Shown here piece after piece: positions 1 to 9,082 of a stretch of DNA of 64,000 nt. The translations under genes were made by a program, and so were the position numbers. The notes under the pieces were generated by a model. The model worked only from the letters and a program-made list of their open reading frames with translations. It had not been told where the DNA came from and made no database searches. This stretch comes from UBA1672 sp964352375. GTDB lineage: Bacteria; Pseudomonadota; Alphaproteobacteria; Micavibrionales; Micavibrionaceae. The stretch's first letter is position 1; each line of letters starts with the position of its first letter. Where the stretch lies: the NCBI GenBank assembly GCA_964352375.1, contig CAYGSA010000001.1, forward strand, positions 1 through 64,000. The letters are read 5' to 3'.

Positions 1-5
1 ATTAT

Positions 6-503
6 ATGCCGCGTTTTTGGGAGCCTGTTGTTCCGACATTTCAAGAGCATTGGGATTTGAAGTCAGGTGACAGCGTTTTGAATGTTGGCTGCGCAAAGGG
101 CTTTATGCTTTATGATATGCAGCGCTTAATTCCCGGGCTGGAGGTTCATGGCGTGGATGTTTCCGAGTATGCCATTGAAAACGGATATCCACCTGTAAGA
201 GACTCTCTAAGTGTTGCGTCTTGCGATGATTTGCCTTTTGAGGATGACAGTTTTGATGTTGTGATTTCAGTCACGACCGTTCACAATATGGATTATGATG
301 GCTGCATTAAAACTTTGAAAGAAATTGAGCGCGTCGCACGTCGCGGCAGCTTTATTACAGTTGATGCCTATCGCGATGACGCAGAAAAAGAACGTATGAA
401 TGCATGGAATTTAACGGCCAAAACGGTTCTGCATGTTCAGGAATGGAAAGAGATGTTTGATCAAGCGGGATATACAGGTGATTACTATTGGTTTATGCCT
501 TAA
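6..503 (+). CDS. SAM-dependent class I methyltransferase, 5' end probably cut by window edge
   Basis: A Rossmann-fold methyltransferase. Motif I (VLNVGCAKGF, about residues 24-33) binds the methyl donor. It is followed by an acidic strand end (GVDVSEYA) and the FDVVISV motif typical of methyltransferase type 11/25 domains. At 165 residues it is shorter than usual (200-260) and the fold starts almost at once. The frame is open to the left edge, so the visible ATG is probably internal and the gene starts outside the window. Its TAA overlaps the ATG of the next gene (TAATG), so the two are translationally coupled and it belongs to the glycan island. The acceptor is unknown; a sugar or sugar precursor is inferred from context. 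Confidence 0.8.
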   Translation: MPRFWEPVVPTFQEHWDLKSGDSVLNVGCAKGFMLYDMQRLIPGLEVHGVDVSEYAIENGYPPVRDSLSVASCDDLPFEDDSFDVVISVTTVHNMDYDGCIKTLKEIERVARRGSFITVDAYRDDAEKERMNAWNLTAKTVLHVQEWKEMFDQAGYTGDYYWFMP

Positions 504-1474
504 TGGATAAAATAGAGCTTTTATATTCCTGTAAACGCATTCGAGCGGTCGAAGAAGAAATCGCTGTTCGTTATAGCGAGCAAGAAATGCGCTGTCCTAC
601 TCATTTGTCTATTGGGCAAGAGCTTGTTGGCGCCGCAGCGGGTATGATTTTGCGTAAAGATGATCCTGCCGTTTCAACACATCGCGCCCATGCACATTAT
701 CTGGGTAAAGGCGGGTCAATGAAGGCTATGGTTGCTGAGATTTACGGTAAAGAAACGGGCTGCTCTAAAGGGCGTGGTGGCTCTATGCATTTAACTGATT
801 TATCTTGTGGTTTTGTTGCTTCCACCGCGATTGTTGGTAACACAATCCCTGTTGGTGCAGGACTTGGCTTGTCGATCAAGCTTGATGGTGATGATCGAAT
901 TTCAACCATTTTCATTGGTGAAGCGGCGACTGAAACTGGTGCTTTTTATGAATCTGCAAATTTCGCAGCGACGCAAAAGCTTCCTGTTTTATTTCTGTGT
1001 GAGAATAATATGTATTCCGTTTATACCACACTAGAATCCCGTCAACCAACAGGGCGTAAAATCCATGAATGGACACGCGGTTTGGGTCTGCACACGTCTC
1101 ATGTGGATGGTATGGATGCAACGGCAACATACAAGGCTATTGAAGATATGGCATCATATGTACGGTCGGGCAAAGGCCCTGCCCTTCTGGAAATTGATAC
1201 ATATCGCTGGCGGGAGCATTGCGGCCCTAACTACGACAATGATATTGGCTATCGCAGCGAAGAGGAATATGAATCATGGCGCAAAAAAGACGGTGTTGAA
1301 GAATTAGAAAATGCGCTTTTGGAAAATAATGAGCTTTCGGCGGCAGCTCTAAAAGAGATGAATGATAAAATCACTCAAGACGTTGAAGAGGCCTTTGCGT
1401 ATGCAAAATCCTCTCCCTTTCCCGCTGCAGAAACAGCTGGTGACTATGAGTATGCCTCAGGGGTTCTGCTATGA
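503..1474 (+). CDS. Thiamine-diphosphate dehydrogenase E1 component, alpha subunit
   Basis: Resembles the alpha subunit of pyruvate, branched-chain keto acid or acetoin dehydrogenase E1. The ThDP motif is present with correct spacing: GEA at residues 139-141, 26 residues, then NN at 168-169. The usual GDG is therefore GEA, with Glu in place of the Mg-binding Asp. The heterotetramer contact region (THRAHAHYLGKGG) and RGGSMH are conserved. ATG 503 is chosen because it overlaps the previous stop (TAATG); a TTG at 488 in frame is the alternative. At 323 residues it is a normal length. The beta subunit follows with an ATGA overlap. No lipoyl E2 or E3 gene is nearby, so the acceptor of the activated acyl or keto unit is probably not lipoamide. 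A role in making an unusual sugar is inference. Confidence 0.88.
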   Translation: MDKIELLYSCKRIRAVEEEIAVRYSEQEMRCPTHLSIGQELVGAAAGMILRKDDPAVSTHRAHAHYLGKGGSMKAMVAEIYGKETGCSKGRGGSMHLTDLSCGFVASTAIVGNTIPVGAGLGLSIKLDGDDRISTIFIGEAATETGAFYESANFAATQKLPVLFLCENNMYSVYTTLESRQPTGRKIHEWTRGLGLHTSHVDGMDATATYKAIEDMASYVRSGKGPALLEIDTYRWREHCGPNYDNDIGYRSEEEYESWRKKDGVEELENALLENNELSAAALKEMNDKITQDVEEAFAYAKSSPFPAAETAGDYEYASGVLL

Positions 1475-2517
1475 AATACTCAGATGCTATTAAAGATGCC
1501 ATGTTTGAATCTATGCGCTCTGATGACAAAGTTATTTGTTATGGACTTGGTGTTCCTGACCCGAAACATATTTTTACGACAACCGAAGGCCTGCAAGACG
1601 AATTTGGAAAAGAGCGTATATTTGATATGCCGATCAGTGAGAATGCTATGACTGGTGTCGCGATTGGCGCGGCGCTTGGTGGCTATAAAGCTGTTTTTGT
1701 TCATCAACGGTTTGATTTTTTTCTTTTGGCTATGGATCAATTGGTGAATGGCGCGGCTAAATGGCACATGATGTTTGGTGGGCACATGAATGTGCCTATC
1801 ACTATACGCCTGATTGTTGGGCGCGGATGGGGGCAAGGGCCTACACATTGCCAATCCTTGCATGCGTGGCTTTCACATATACCAGGTTTGAAAGTTGTAA
1901 TGCCGTCCACCCCTTCAGACGCAAAAGGGCTTTTGATGGAGGCTATACAGGACCCTAACCCTGTTGTGTTTATTGAGCATCGATGGCTTCACAATATGGA
2001 CGGTGAGGTTCCTGAGGGGGCTTATCGCGTGCCATTAGGTGTCGCAAATATGGTGCGTCAAGGTGATGATATAACAGTTGTTGGAAGTTCTATCATGGTT
2101 CCAGAAGCGATACATGCGCTGGATTTCGTCAAACAAAAAGGCGTTTCTGCTGACCTGATAGATTTGCGCTGTGTGCGTCCGATTGATTGGGATAGGATAT
2201 ATACATCAGTAGAAAGAACAGGACGGCTTTTAGTTTTGGATATTGGCGCGGAGACAGGGTCTGTTGCGGCAGAGATTATTGCTCGTGTATCCTCTAAATA
2301 TTCGAATATTTTCAAAGCTCCGCCAGAACGTATCTGCATGCCGGACTATGCCGTTCCGACTAGTTTTAATCTCACAAAAGAGTGCTACCCTGATGCATCT
2401 GATATCGCGGAAAAAATAATGTCTATGCTTGGCGTTAATGGTGATGCATCTGCTTTGCGTGATGCTCAGACTTGGCCGCATGATGTTCCTGGCAGCTGGT
2501 TTAGTGGGCCGTTTTGA
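1471..2517 (+). CDS. Thiamine-diphosphate dehydrogenase E1 component, beta subunit
   Basis: Transketolase-like pyrimidine-binding domain (about 1-180) followed by a transketolase C-terminal domain (about 200-330). The glutamate that activates ThDP is visible in DMPISENAM (Glu57). Further E1-beta signatures are AMDQLVNGAAKW and HIPGLKVVMPSTPSDAKGLL. Length (348) is slightly above the usual 325 because of a C-terminal tail rich in Trp and Pro. The start overlaps the alpha-subunit stop by four bases (ATGA), as expected for two subunits made in equal amounts. It pairs with the alpha subunit to decarboxylate a 2-keto acid or activate a ketose-like substrate. Its place between a methyltransferase and an FAD oxidoreductase, not beside E2/E3, points to a biosynthetic role. 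Confidence 0.88.
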   Translation: MKYSDAIKDAMFESMRSDDKVICYGLGVPDPKHIFTTTEGLQDEFGKERIFDMPISENAMTGVAIGAALGGYKAVFVHQRFDFFLLAMDQLVNGAAKWHMMFGGHMNVPITIRLIVGRGWGQGPTHCQSLHAWLSHIPGLKVVMPSTPSDAKGLLMEAIQDPNPVVFIEHRWLHNMDGEVPEGAYRVPLGVANMVRQGDDITVVGSSIMVPEAIHALDFVKQKGVSADLIDLRCVRPIDWDRIYTSVERTGRLLVLDIGAETGSVAAEIIARVSSKYSNIFKAPPERICMPDYAVPTSFNLTKECYPDASDIAEKIMSMLGVNGDASALRDAQTWPHDVPGSWFSGPF

Positions 2518-3630
2518 GTGCCCGGCATAGAACATGTTGATTGTATTGTCATTGGTGCAGGCGTTGTTGGCTTAGCGATTGCCAGAGAAATGGCCATACA
2601 GGGCTGTGAGGTTATTGTTTTAGAAGCTGAACAGACAATTGGAGCCGGAATATCCTCTCGAAATAGCGAGGTCATCCATGCCGGTGTGTATTACCCTAAA
2701 AACAGCTTAAAGGCCCAGCTCTGTGTGCAGGGCAAGTTACTTTTATATCAATATGCTAAAGACCGAGGTATTCATTATAATAATTGTGGTAAAATTATCG
2801 TTGCTACTCATATGAATGAAAATGATACTCTTAAGAAAATCAATCAACAGGCTATAAATAATAATGTTCAAGATTTGCGTTTTCTATCATCAGAGGAGGC
2901 TCAAAACTTAGAACCTTCATTATCGTGTACTTCTGCGCTTTTATCCCCCTCCACAGGAATTATTGATACTCATGCATTTATGCTGTCGTTACAGGGTGAT
3001 CTGGAAGATCATGGCGGCGTTTGCGCCTTTAACACAAAGGTTTTGTCTGGTGAAATCACTGATTTAGGGGTCACTTTAGATGTTCAAAGTGGTGATGATA
3101 ACGTAAATATCAGGGCAAAAACCTTAATCAATTCAGGTGGATTAGAAGCAATTCCAATTGCAAGGCGACTTAAAAATTTCCCCTTAAAGTATATTCCAGA
3201 CCTTTATTATGCGAAGGGAAATTACTTTGGCTGTACACAAACAAATCCTTTTTCGCATCTCATATATCCTGTTCCAGAGAAAAATGGCCTAGGAATACAT
3301 CTTACATTTGATCTTGCCATGAAAGCCAGATTTGGCCCAGATGTTGAATGGGTTGAAGCCCTCGATTATAATGTTGACCCAACAAGAGCTGTCCCCTTTT
3401 ATAAAGCGATAAGATCATATTGGCCAGATTTGAAAGATAATGCATTATATGCTGATTATGCAGGTATAAGGCCTAAGATACATGCTCCTGAGGCCTTATC
3501 AAAAGACTTTCTCGTTCAAGGAAAAGATATTCATGGCATTGAGAATGTTGTTAATTTGTTCGGCATAGAATCCCCAGGTTTGACATCAGCGTTAAGTATT
3601 GCGATCTATGTGGCAAAGTTACTCTCTTAG
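2518..3630 (+). CDS. FAD-dependent oxidoreductase, L-2-hydroxyglutarate oxidase (LhgO) type
   Basis: A DAO-superfamily flavoprotein. The N-terminal dinucleotide fold (VIGAGVVGLAIAREM) is followed by SSRNSEVIHAGVYYP, a hallmark of LhgO-like enzymes that oxidise 2-hydroxy acids. The C-terminal part (YADYAGIRPKI, FGIESPGLTSAL) matches the same group. Length 370 is close to family norm. It starts with GTG directly after the stop of the E1 beta gene, with no spacer, so it is in the same transcript. In a glycan locus the substrate may be a hydroxy acid that yields the keto acid used by the E1 pair; that link is inference. A true housekeeping LhgO that happens to lie here is possible. Confidence 0.82.
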   Translation: MPGIEHVDCIVIGAGVVGLAIAREMAIQGCEVIVLEAEQTIGAGISSRNSEVIHAGVYYPKNSLKAQLCVQGKLLLYQYAKDRGIHYNNCGKIIVATHMNENDTLKKINQQAINNNVQDLRFLSSEEAQNLEPSLSCTSALLSPSTGIIDTHAFMLSLQGDLEDHGGVCAFNTKVLSGEITDLGVTLDVQSGDDNVNIRAKTLINSGGLEAIPIARRLKNFPLKYIPDLYYAKGNYFGCTQTNPFSHLIYPVPEKNGLGIHLTFDLAMKARFGPDVEWVEALDYNVDPTRAVPFYKAIRSYWPDLKDNALYADYAGIRPKIHAPEALSKDFLVQGKDIHGIENVVNLFGIESPGLTSALSIAIYVAKLLS

Positions 3631-3716
3631 CTTTCCCTCTATTTACATTCGTAATATGCTTCTATAGCTTACAAATAATTATTTTATTCATCAATTTTTA
3701 GATTATTGACGCCATC

Positions 3717-4595
3717 ATGGACCCTAAATACACGATTGCAATGTGCAATCACAACATGGAAAGAACTTTAAATCAATCTCTGACCAGTATTTTGGACCAG
3801 CTTGATGATCGGTTTGAGGTTCTTGTTGTTGATGATGGATCAAGTGACAATAGTGTCAATGTTATAAAAAGCCTTCAAGAAAGGTATGATAACTTACGCC
3901 TTCTTGAATTAGAAAGAGATCGAAAACGCAAGCTTGGACTAACACGCAATATTAGTGTTCAAGAAGCAAAGGGTGAATATGTTCTTTTGCATTTGGATTG
4001 TGATGATATTTATGCGCCCTATCTTTGTGATTTTGTAAATGTTTTTCATCAAATTGAACAAGCCATTGGGCATGATATATTGCTTAGCGGTCAACATATC
4101 AACATTGCCCGAAGAGAGTTTTTGTTAGAACATGGGCCTTATAAAAATATTTTTCGTGGTGAAGATCGTAATTTATGGGTCAGATTAGCCGCGGAGAATA
4201 AATACATACCCTTTGATCATATTGATTTTGCAACGAGATTACCTAAAACCACACAAGAGAAAAATTCGCGTGCTGTGCGTTACACATGGGATCATATCGT
4301 CAATGATTTTAGGAGCGGCGCGACGCTTCCTACCTTTTTACATTATGAGTTTAATGCAGATCGTGGGTTTACTTGGAAAGCTAGAACAGTGCGACTCCTG
4401 TTTGTGTTGCCCGCATGGGTTGCCGCAAAATTTGAAGAGCCACTTACACCTCCCCCAGAAATGGATGTGCCTGAAAAATTTGCGGCTTATCGCGATAACG
4501 TTAAAGGAAGTTTTTCGGAAATAATGGAACGGTATAATTCGAAAACCAATGTTTTGAATATGAGTGCAGACGCGCAGAAAATTTTTTTACTTTAA
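3717..4595 (+). CDS. Family 2 glycosyltransferase
   Basis: GT-A fold transferase. The N-terminal beta strand TIAMCNHNMERTL, the VVDDGSSDNS nucleotide-binding loop and HLDCDD (the DXD metal site, about residues 97-102) are all present. The C-terminal part (about 200-292) has no clear domain and no convincing membrane span. The 86-base AT-rich gap before it is the largest in the island's rightward half and may hold a promoter, though I see no clean hexamers. The protein probably adds a sugar to a cytoplasmic lipid-linked glycan. Donor and acceptor cannot be read from the sequence. Confidence 0.85.
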   Translation: MDPKYTIAMCNHNMERTLNQSLTSILDQLDDRFEVLVVDDGSSDNSVNVIKSLQERYDNLRLLELERDRKRKLGLTRNISVQEAKGEYVLLHLDCDDIYAPYLCDFVNVFHQIEQAIGHDILLSGQHINIARREFLLEHGPYKNIFRGEDRNLWVRLAAENKYIPFDHIDFATRLPKTTQEKNSRAVRYTWDHIVNDFRSGATLPTFLHYEFNADRGFTWKARTVRLLFVLPAWVAAKFEEPLTPPPEMDVPEKFAAYRDNVKGSFSEIMERYNSKTNVLNMSADAQKIFLL

Positions 4596-4607
4596 TGGAA
4601 TATAATA

Positions 4608-5213
4608 ATGAGCCTTGAGAGATTGCCGCTTTGTGCGAAAATGATTAATGATAATTTTAAAGATTATTCTTTGCTTGATATGGGGTGTCGCACACGTGCA
4701 TTACTTCCTTTATTGAATGACTGTAAGGAATATTATGGAACTGACTTCGTTCCAGCAGAAGGTGTTTTCGAGTGTAACCTTGAAGAAGGTCTTCCCAAAA
4801 TTGAAGATAATTCGTTTGATATTGTTTGCGCCTTGGACGTGCTGGAGCATTTAGAACATGCGCATTTAGGGCTACAAGAGGCCATGCGTATTGCGCGAAA
4901 GGCCGTTTTTATTTCTTTGCCCAATATGTACTACATAAAATTTCGTTTAAACTATTTAAGTGGTCGCCTATCAGGGAAATATGATTTCCCCACGCAGCCT
5001 ATTATGGACAGACATCGTTGGGTTTTATCTTTTACAGAAGCTGAGGCTTTCATACATGCAAATGCCAAAGGACATGACATCACAACGCAAAAAATTATTC
5101 CTGCAAGAGGACGCACAAAAATGATCGTGACGCCTATAGAAACTATGTTAGGGGAAAAGTTTCCTAATTTGTTTGCTTACGGCTCATTATTTATGATCAG
5201 GCTTGATAAATGA
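4608..5213 (+). CDS. SAM-dependent methyltransferase, type 11
   Basis: Small methyltransferase of 201 residues. Motif I is divergent (LLDMGCRTRALLP), with Arg-Thr-Arg where Gly-x-Gly is usual. The downstream FDIVCALDVLEHLEH is a strong type-11 signature and ISLPNMYY follows the fold. A Met-Ser start lies 12 bases after the preceding stop. It overlaps the next methyltransferase gene by four bases, so the two are coupled. Likely a sugar or glycan O-/N-methyltransferase by context. Confidence 0.8.
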   Translation: MSLERLPLCAKMINDNFKDYSLLDMGCRTRALLPLLNDCKEYYGTDFVPAEGVFECNLEEGLPKIEDNSFDIVCALDVLEHLEHAHLGLQEAMRIARKAVFISLPNMYYIKFRLNYLSGRLSGKYDFPTQPIMDRHRWVLSFTEAEAFIHANAKGHDITTQKIIPARGRTKMIVTPIETMLGEKFPNLFAYGSLFMIRLDK

Positions 5214-5932
5214 GTGCCGAATTTATAGAAGGTAAGGCCGTAATTGGCGCAAGGCTCCCGAATTTAAAGCGTTATAGATCTTTGTTCTTAAAAGGCCAAG
5301 CGGCTAGTGTTACCCGTGTTTTGCAGTATGAACTGTTATCTGAGAAAAAATTTCAAGGTAAAACGCTTGATTTTGGCGGCGGCCGTAAAGCATCATATAA
5401 GAATATTTTGGACGTAGAGGATTACGATTCAATCAATATAGATCCAAATATGGAGCCAACATGGATTACAGCCGTCGGGGAAGCTTTCCCGTGCCATAAA
5501 GAACATTATGACCATGTTCTTTCCATGAATACATTTGAGCATATCTATGATGTTCTCCCAATTATTAAAGACATACATGAAAGTTTAAAAAGAGGAGGCG
5601 AGTTTACCTGCGCCCTTCCCTTTCTTTACCCGGTTCATGCTCACCCAGATGATTTCTTTAGGCCAACAGCTAGCTGGTGGTTAAAAACACTTGGGGATGC
5701 AGGGTTTCAGGACGTTAAAATCATTCCTATTCTTTGGGGGCCTTTTACGACTGGGATGATTTGCTCAGGCCTGCCCGGCCCGTTCAGAAAAATTAGAATA
5801 CATTTCAATCTATTGTTAGATTTGCTGTACTGTAAGTTACGTCTTAAAAATAATACTAATCGTTTTGAAGGGCCTATCGGAACACAGCTTCAAAATCATG
5901 CTTTAGGATATTTTATTGAGGCTCGTAAGTAA
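5210..5932 (+). CDS. SAM-dependent methyltransferase
   Basis: Class I fold with motif I TLDFGGGRKASYKN (about residues 52-65), an acidic loop (INIDPNM) and the MNTFEHIYDVLPIIKDIHESLKRGG stretch common to type-11 enzymes, split here only for reading. ALPFLYPVHAHPDDFFRP resembles methyltransferases found beside glycosyltransferases. It is the last rightward gene of the island and its 3' end overlaps the 3' end of the leftward GT4 gene by 30 bases. Start ATG 5210 is supported by the ATGA overlap with the gene before it. Confidence 0.8.
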   Translation: MSAEFIEGKAVIGARLPNLKRYRSLFLKGQAASVTRVLQYELLSEKKFQGKTLDFGGGRKASYKNILDVEDYDSINIDPNMEPTWITAVGEAFPCHKEHYDHVLSMNTFEHIYDVLPIIKDIHESLKRGGEFTCALPFLYPVHAHPDDFFRPTASWWLKTLGDAGFQDVKIIPILWGPFTTGMICSGLPGPFRKIRIHFNLLLDLLYCKLRLKNNTNRFEGPIGTQLQNHALGYFIEARK

Positions 5933-7009
5933 CAATTCTTCCCACTCTAAAATTACGCCTTCCAGTGAGAATTTTTGGACTGATTTCTGTGCCTGAGCAC
6001 CATATTGTTCACGTAAGTTTTGATCCGACATAAGGGTTTGTAATCCAGTTTTTAATGCACTTACTTTATCAGCGCCGCTTATTAAAAGCCCCGTTTTGCC
6101 ATGATCGATTAACTCATTCGTGCCTTCACAATCAGCAAACCCAATCGCAGGCAAACCGTGTGCCATTGCCTCAGCCGTTGCCAGGCCGAAGCTTTCATAA
6201 GAGGATGGAAGTGCAAAAATATCGGCTGCATTATACTTTGATGAAATGTCTCGCGTCGTTCCCGGCAAGAAAATACGATCATTTAAACTAAGATCATTAA
6301 TTTGCTTTTCTAGAGGCGCACGAAGTATGCCTTCTCCGATAATTATCAAATCCCAATCCAAATTTTTATGTGCGAGCTGCGCAAAGGCGTTGATTAATAG
6401 CTTCTGATTTTTTTGTGGGTCTAATCGGCCAACATTTAAAATAACTTTACGCTTTTTATTGTCTTTATTTGACACAGTATTCTGAGGGAAGGATACAGGA
6501 TTTGAAATGGGTATCATTTTTTTTTGTATAATAGTCGGATAGGTTTTTTTTATCCTCTCTGATAAAACCGTTATCTTTCGTACAAAAAAACTGCTGACGA
6601 TAAGAAGAAAAAACTCTTTCCATTTTTTTTTATAATGTGTCGGTACAATATGCTCACTTGCAACAATGGGGATACCTGTTCCTATAAGGGATATAGACAT
6701 GGGAATAAACATACTATGCATAAATGCAACAACCACGTCGGGACGTTCTTGTTTCACAATCCGACGTAGAGCGATTATGCGCTTGATACTCTCTGATAGT
6801 GTTGATTTTTCTTGTGTATTGCCAATCCCTAAACAGATGCGTTCTGCGTTTTTATGCAACGGATAAAAGGCTGTGCCGCCTTCTGGATCAAATGTGAGTA
6901 TACTTAGATCATGACCTTTATCACAGAGTCCCGCACTAATATCAGCCAATACGCGCTCAGCACCACCACTAATCCCATCTAATGCTTTAATTGCGAATAA
7001 GATTTTCAT
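5903..7009 (-). CDS. Family 4 glycosyltransferase
   Basis: GT-B fold. The N-terminal acceptor domain begins with FAIKALDGISGGAERV. The C-terminal nucleotide-sugar domain shows LNVGRLDPQKNQKLL, IIGEGILR and the EX7E motif in ESFGLATAEAMAHGLP, followed by EGTNELI. A hydrophobic stretch near 100-145 may associate with the membrane. It overlaps the upstream paralogue by four bases (ATGA) and is close to it in length (368 versus 369) and layout, so the pair looks like a tandem duplication. A retaining GT acting on a glycan intermediate is likely; donor unknown. Confidence 0.87.
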   Translation of the reverse strand: MKILFAIKALDGISGGAERVLADISAGLCDKGHDLSILTFDPEGGTAFYPLHKNAERICLGIGNTQEKSTLSESIKRIIALRRIVKQERPDVVVAFMHSMFIPMSISLIGTGIPIVASEHIVPTHYKKKWKEFFLLIVSSFFVRKITVLSERIKKTYPTIIQKKMIPISNPVSFPQNTVSNKDNKKRKVILNVGRLDPQKNQKLLINAFAQLAHKNLDWDLIIIGEGILRAPLEKQINDLSLNDRIFLPGTTRDISSKYNAADIFALPSSYESFGLATAEAMAHGLPAIGFADCEGTNELIDHGKTGLLISGADKVSALKTGLQTLMSDQNLREQYGAQAQKSVQKFSLEGVILEWEELLLTSLNKIS

Positions 7010-8115
7010 CTATCAGTTATTTCCTTAAAAAATGCTTCCCACTGATCGAAAATATTTCGAGGACTAAAGGCTGCCATTGATTTGCGGCCTTCTTCGCCCA
7101 TAGCAGCACGCATAAGATCGTTGGTCATGGCCTTGTTCAATGTATCAGCTAATGATGCTGCATCATTGTTCCCGTTTGCCAGCAAGCCGTTATGGCTATC
7201 TTCAATCAAATCACGTGTGCCGGCGCATTGTTCGAACCCCACAACAGGTAATCCATGAGATAAGCTTTCCGCGACAACGTTAGGGAACCCTTCCCACCGA
7301 GACGGTAAACACAATAAATGTGATGTGCAATAAAGCTCGGACACGTCTTGAACCGCGCCCAAAAGTATAACTCGTTTTGTTAAGCCCAGATCCTTTATTT
7401 GTGTTTCTAAAGTAGAGCGATCACCTCCTTCTCCTGCAAGGTGAAGGCTCCAATTCGGAAAAGCATCACAAATCATAGAGAATGCTTGAATCAATATAGT
7501 CTGATTTTTTTGATATCCCAAACGGCCTACACATAGAAGTATTTTAGCGTCTTGATCGAGGCCTGCTGGTTTTGAAAATTTAGAGGCTGGAAAAACTGGA
7601 TTTGGAATGCACTTTATCTTATGACGTAAATAAGCAGGGTAATCATTGCGGTAACTCTCACATTGTATCGTTATTCGTGTTGCTAGTCGGAAAGACTGAT
7701 AAATAAGCCATTGCCATTTTCCAGCCTTTAGATGTTCAAATCTTGCGGGCGCTTCTCTTTCTGCTGCAATAATTGGAAAACCCATTCCCGATAGATACAA
7801 ACGCGTCGATATAAATGTACCATGTTGAAATGCCATTATCACATCTGGCTGTATATCCTTGAGTAAAGACCGCATCTTTTGCATTCTTTTAAAACGAAGT
7901 GCCCAGCCCGCTTTTTCCTTATGCCCTCCAAGGTTTAGATTATACCACTTGATGCGATTATCAAACTCATAGAAAGCGTTTGCCTGGGCAAGATCCCAAG
8001 TCAATAACGACACATCATGTTCGCGTTCGCACATATCGTTCATCAATGCGGTAGCCATGCGCTCTATTCCGCCTGCCATATTATTAAACGAGCGGCATAT
8101 AATTAATATCTTCAC
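7006..8115 (-). CDS. Family 4 glycosyltransferase (paralogue of its downstream neighbour)
   Basis: GT-B fold with N-terminal FNNMAGGIERMATAL and C-terminal LCVGRLGYQKNQTILI, LAGEGGDR, and the EX7E region EGFPNVVAESLSHGLP followed by AGTRDLIE. The motif set aligns position for position with the next gene downstream, but many residues differ, so the duplication is old. It lies seven bases after the GT2 gene and is coupled to the following GT4 gene by ATGA. Role: sugar transfer during surface-glycan assembly, by family and context. Confidence 0.87.
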   Translation of the reverse strand: MKILIICRSFNNMAGGIERMATALMNDMCEREHDVSLLTWDLAQANAFYEFDNRIKWYNLNLGGHKEKAGWALRFKRMQKMRSLLKDIQPDVIMAFQHGTFISTRLYLSGMGFPIIAAEREAPARFEHLKAGKWQWLIYQSFRLATRITIQCESYRNDYPAYLRHKIKCIPNPVFPASKFSKPAGLDQDAKILLCVGRLGYQKNQTILIQAFSMICDAFPNWSLHLAGEGGDRSTLETQIKDLGLTKRVILLGAVQDVSELYCTSHLLCLPSRWEGFPNVVAESLSHGLPVVGFEQCAGTRDLIEDSHNGLLANGNNDAASLADTLNKAMTNDLMRAAMGEEGRKSMAAFSPRNIFDQWEAFFKEITDR

Positions 8116-8122
8116 CTTTTCA

Positions 8123-9082
8123 TCACCTTTTCATTTTCATCTCATGTATCAAACGCTTCGGAGCGGTTTGCATGAAATGTGAGAATACCTTAACAGGATG
8201 GCGTAGAAATAAACCCATTAACGTTTTTAACATTTTGAAATGATCGCCCGTAAAATGATGATATCTTATTAATGGCCACTTTTTTGCATATTCATATCGC
8301 CCAACTGATTTTAAATAATCCTTATGTTTTTCTGCGAGTTGAATTTCACTTTCGAGATTTTTAGCTGGTGATTTATCTTGCGCTTGTGTTGCATACTGGA
8401 TGTATAATTGTTCTGTACAACCGATAAAGTGGCCCCCTTTGAGCCCTAAACGTATCGCAAAATCAACATCTTCGACACGGCGGAAATGAGGGTCAAACCC
8501 GCCGACCTCGATAAATGTTTCTTTACGTGCCATGAGAGCGCATGTTGGCACGCCAGCACCATAGAATACGCCAGTTTTTTTTCCGTAGAACAAAAGGTAG
8601 TCCGCAATATCACTGCCTTTTGGAATTTCAGGCTGTGAACCGATTGCATTTATCTGCACAGTGTACCCGTTAGAATAAATACGTTGGCCTGATGCATAAC
8701 ACGCAAGTAATCTGACACCTGTTTCTTCTTCATAGTTCATAATATGCTGATATTGAATACGGCAACGCTCTGGTATGGCCTGATCGTCATCATCAAAAAA
8801 GGCAATAAACTCACCATTTGCATTATCAATAATCGTCTGCCTTGAGCCAGCTGGCCCTTTATTTTCAGTGTGCATTATAAAGGAAATCATAGGAGTTTCG
8901 TGTGCTATTTTTTCTATAATTTTTATAGATTCGTCAGTAGAACAATCATCGACAATTAATATTTCTTTGTTATCCCAATCCTGATGAATGGCACTTTGAA
9001 TAGCACGTAAAATGGTATCACTTGCATTGAAACAAGTAATGCCAATAGTAATTAGCGGTATATATTCATTATCTTTGCGCAT
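8123..9082 (-). CDS. Family 2 glycosyltransferase
   Basis: GT-A transferase with PLITIGITCFNASDTI, IVDDCSTDES and GEFIAFFDDDD as nucleotide and metal sites, then GGFDPHFRRVEDVDFAIRL, the usual ED-containing acceptor motif. ATG 9082 is preferred because it gives the standard family N-terminus. An earlier in-frame start at 9148 would add 22 residues and overlap the upstream gene by 80 bases. Even from 9082 it overlaps the upstream stop by 14 bases. It is a clear paralogue of the next upstream gene. Confidence 0.86.
   Translation of the reverse strand: MRKDNEYIPLITIGITCFNASDTILRAIQSAIHQDWDNKEILIVDDCSTDESIKIIEKIAHETPMISFIMHTENKGPAGSRQTIIDNANGEFIAFFDDDDQAIPERCRIQYQHIMNYEEETGVRLLACYASGQRIYSNGYTVQINAIGSQPEIPKGSDIADYLLFYGKKTGVFYGAGVPTCALMARKETFIEVGGFDPHFRRVEDVDFAIRLGLKGGHFIGCTEQLYIQYATQAQDKSPAKNLESEIQLAEKHKDYLKSVGRYEYAKKWPLIRYHHFTGDHFKMLKTLMGLFLRHPVKVFSHFMQTAPKRLIHEMKMKR

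Noticed and set aside
912..1130. Leftward open frame within the E1 alpha gene
   Set aside because: Antisense to a strongly conserved gene, with no ribosome-binding site or domain.
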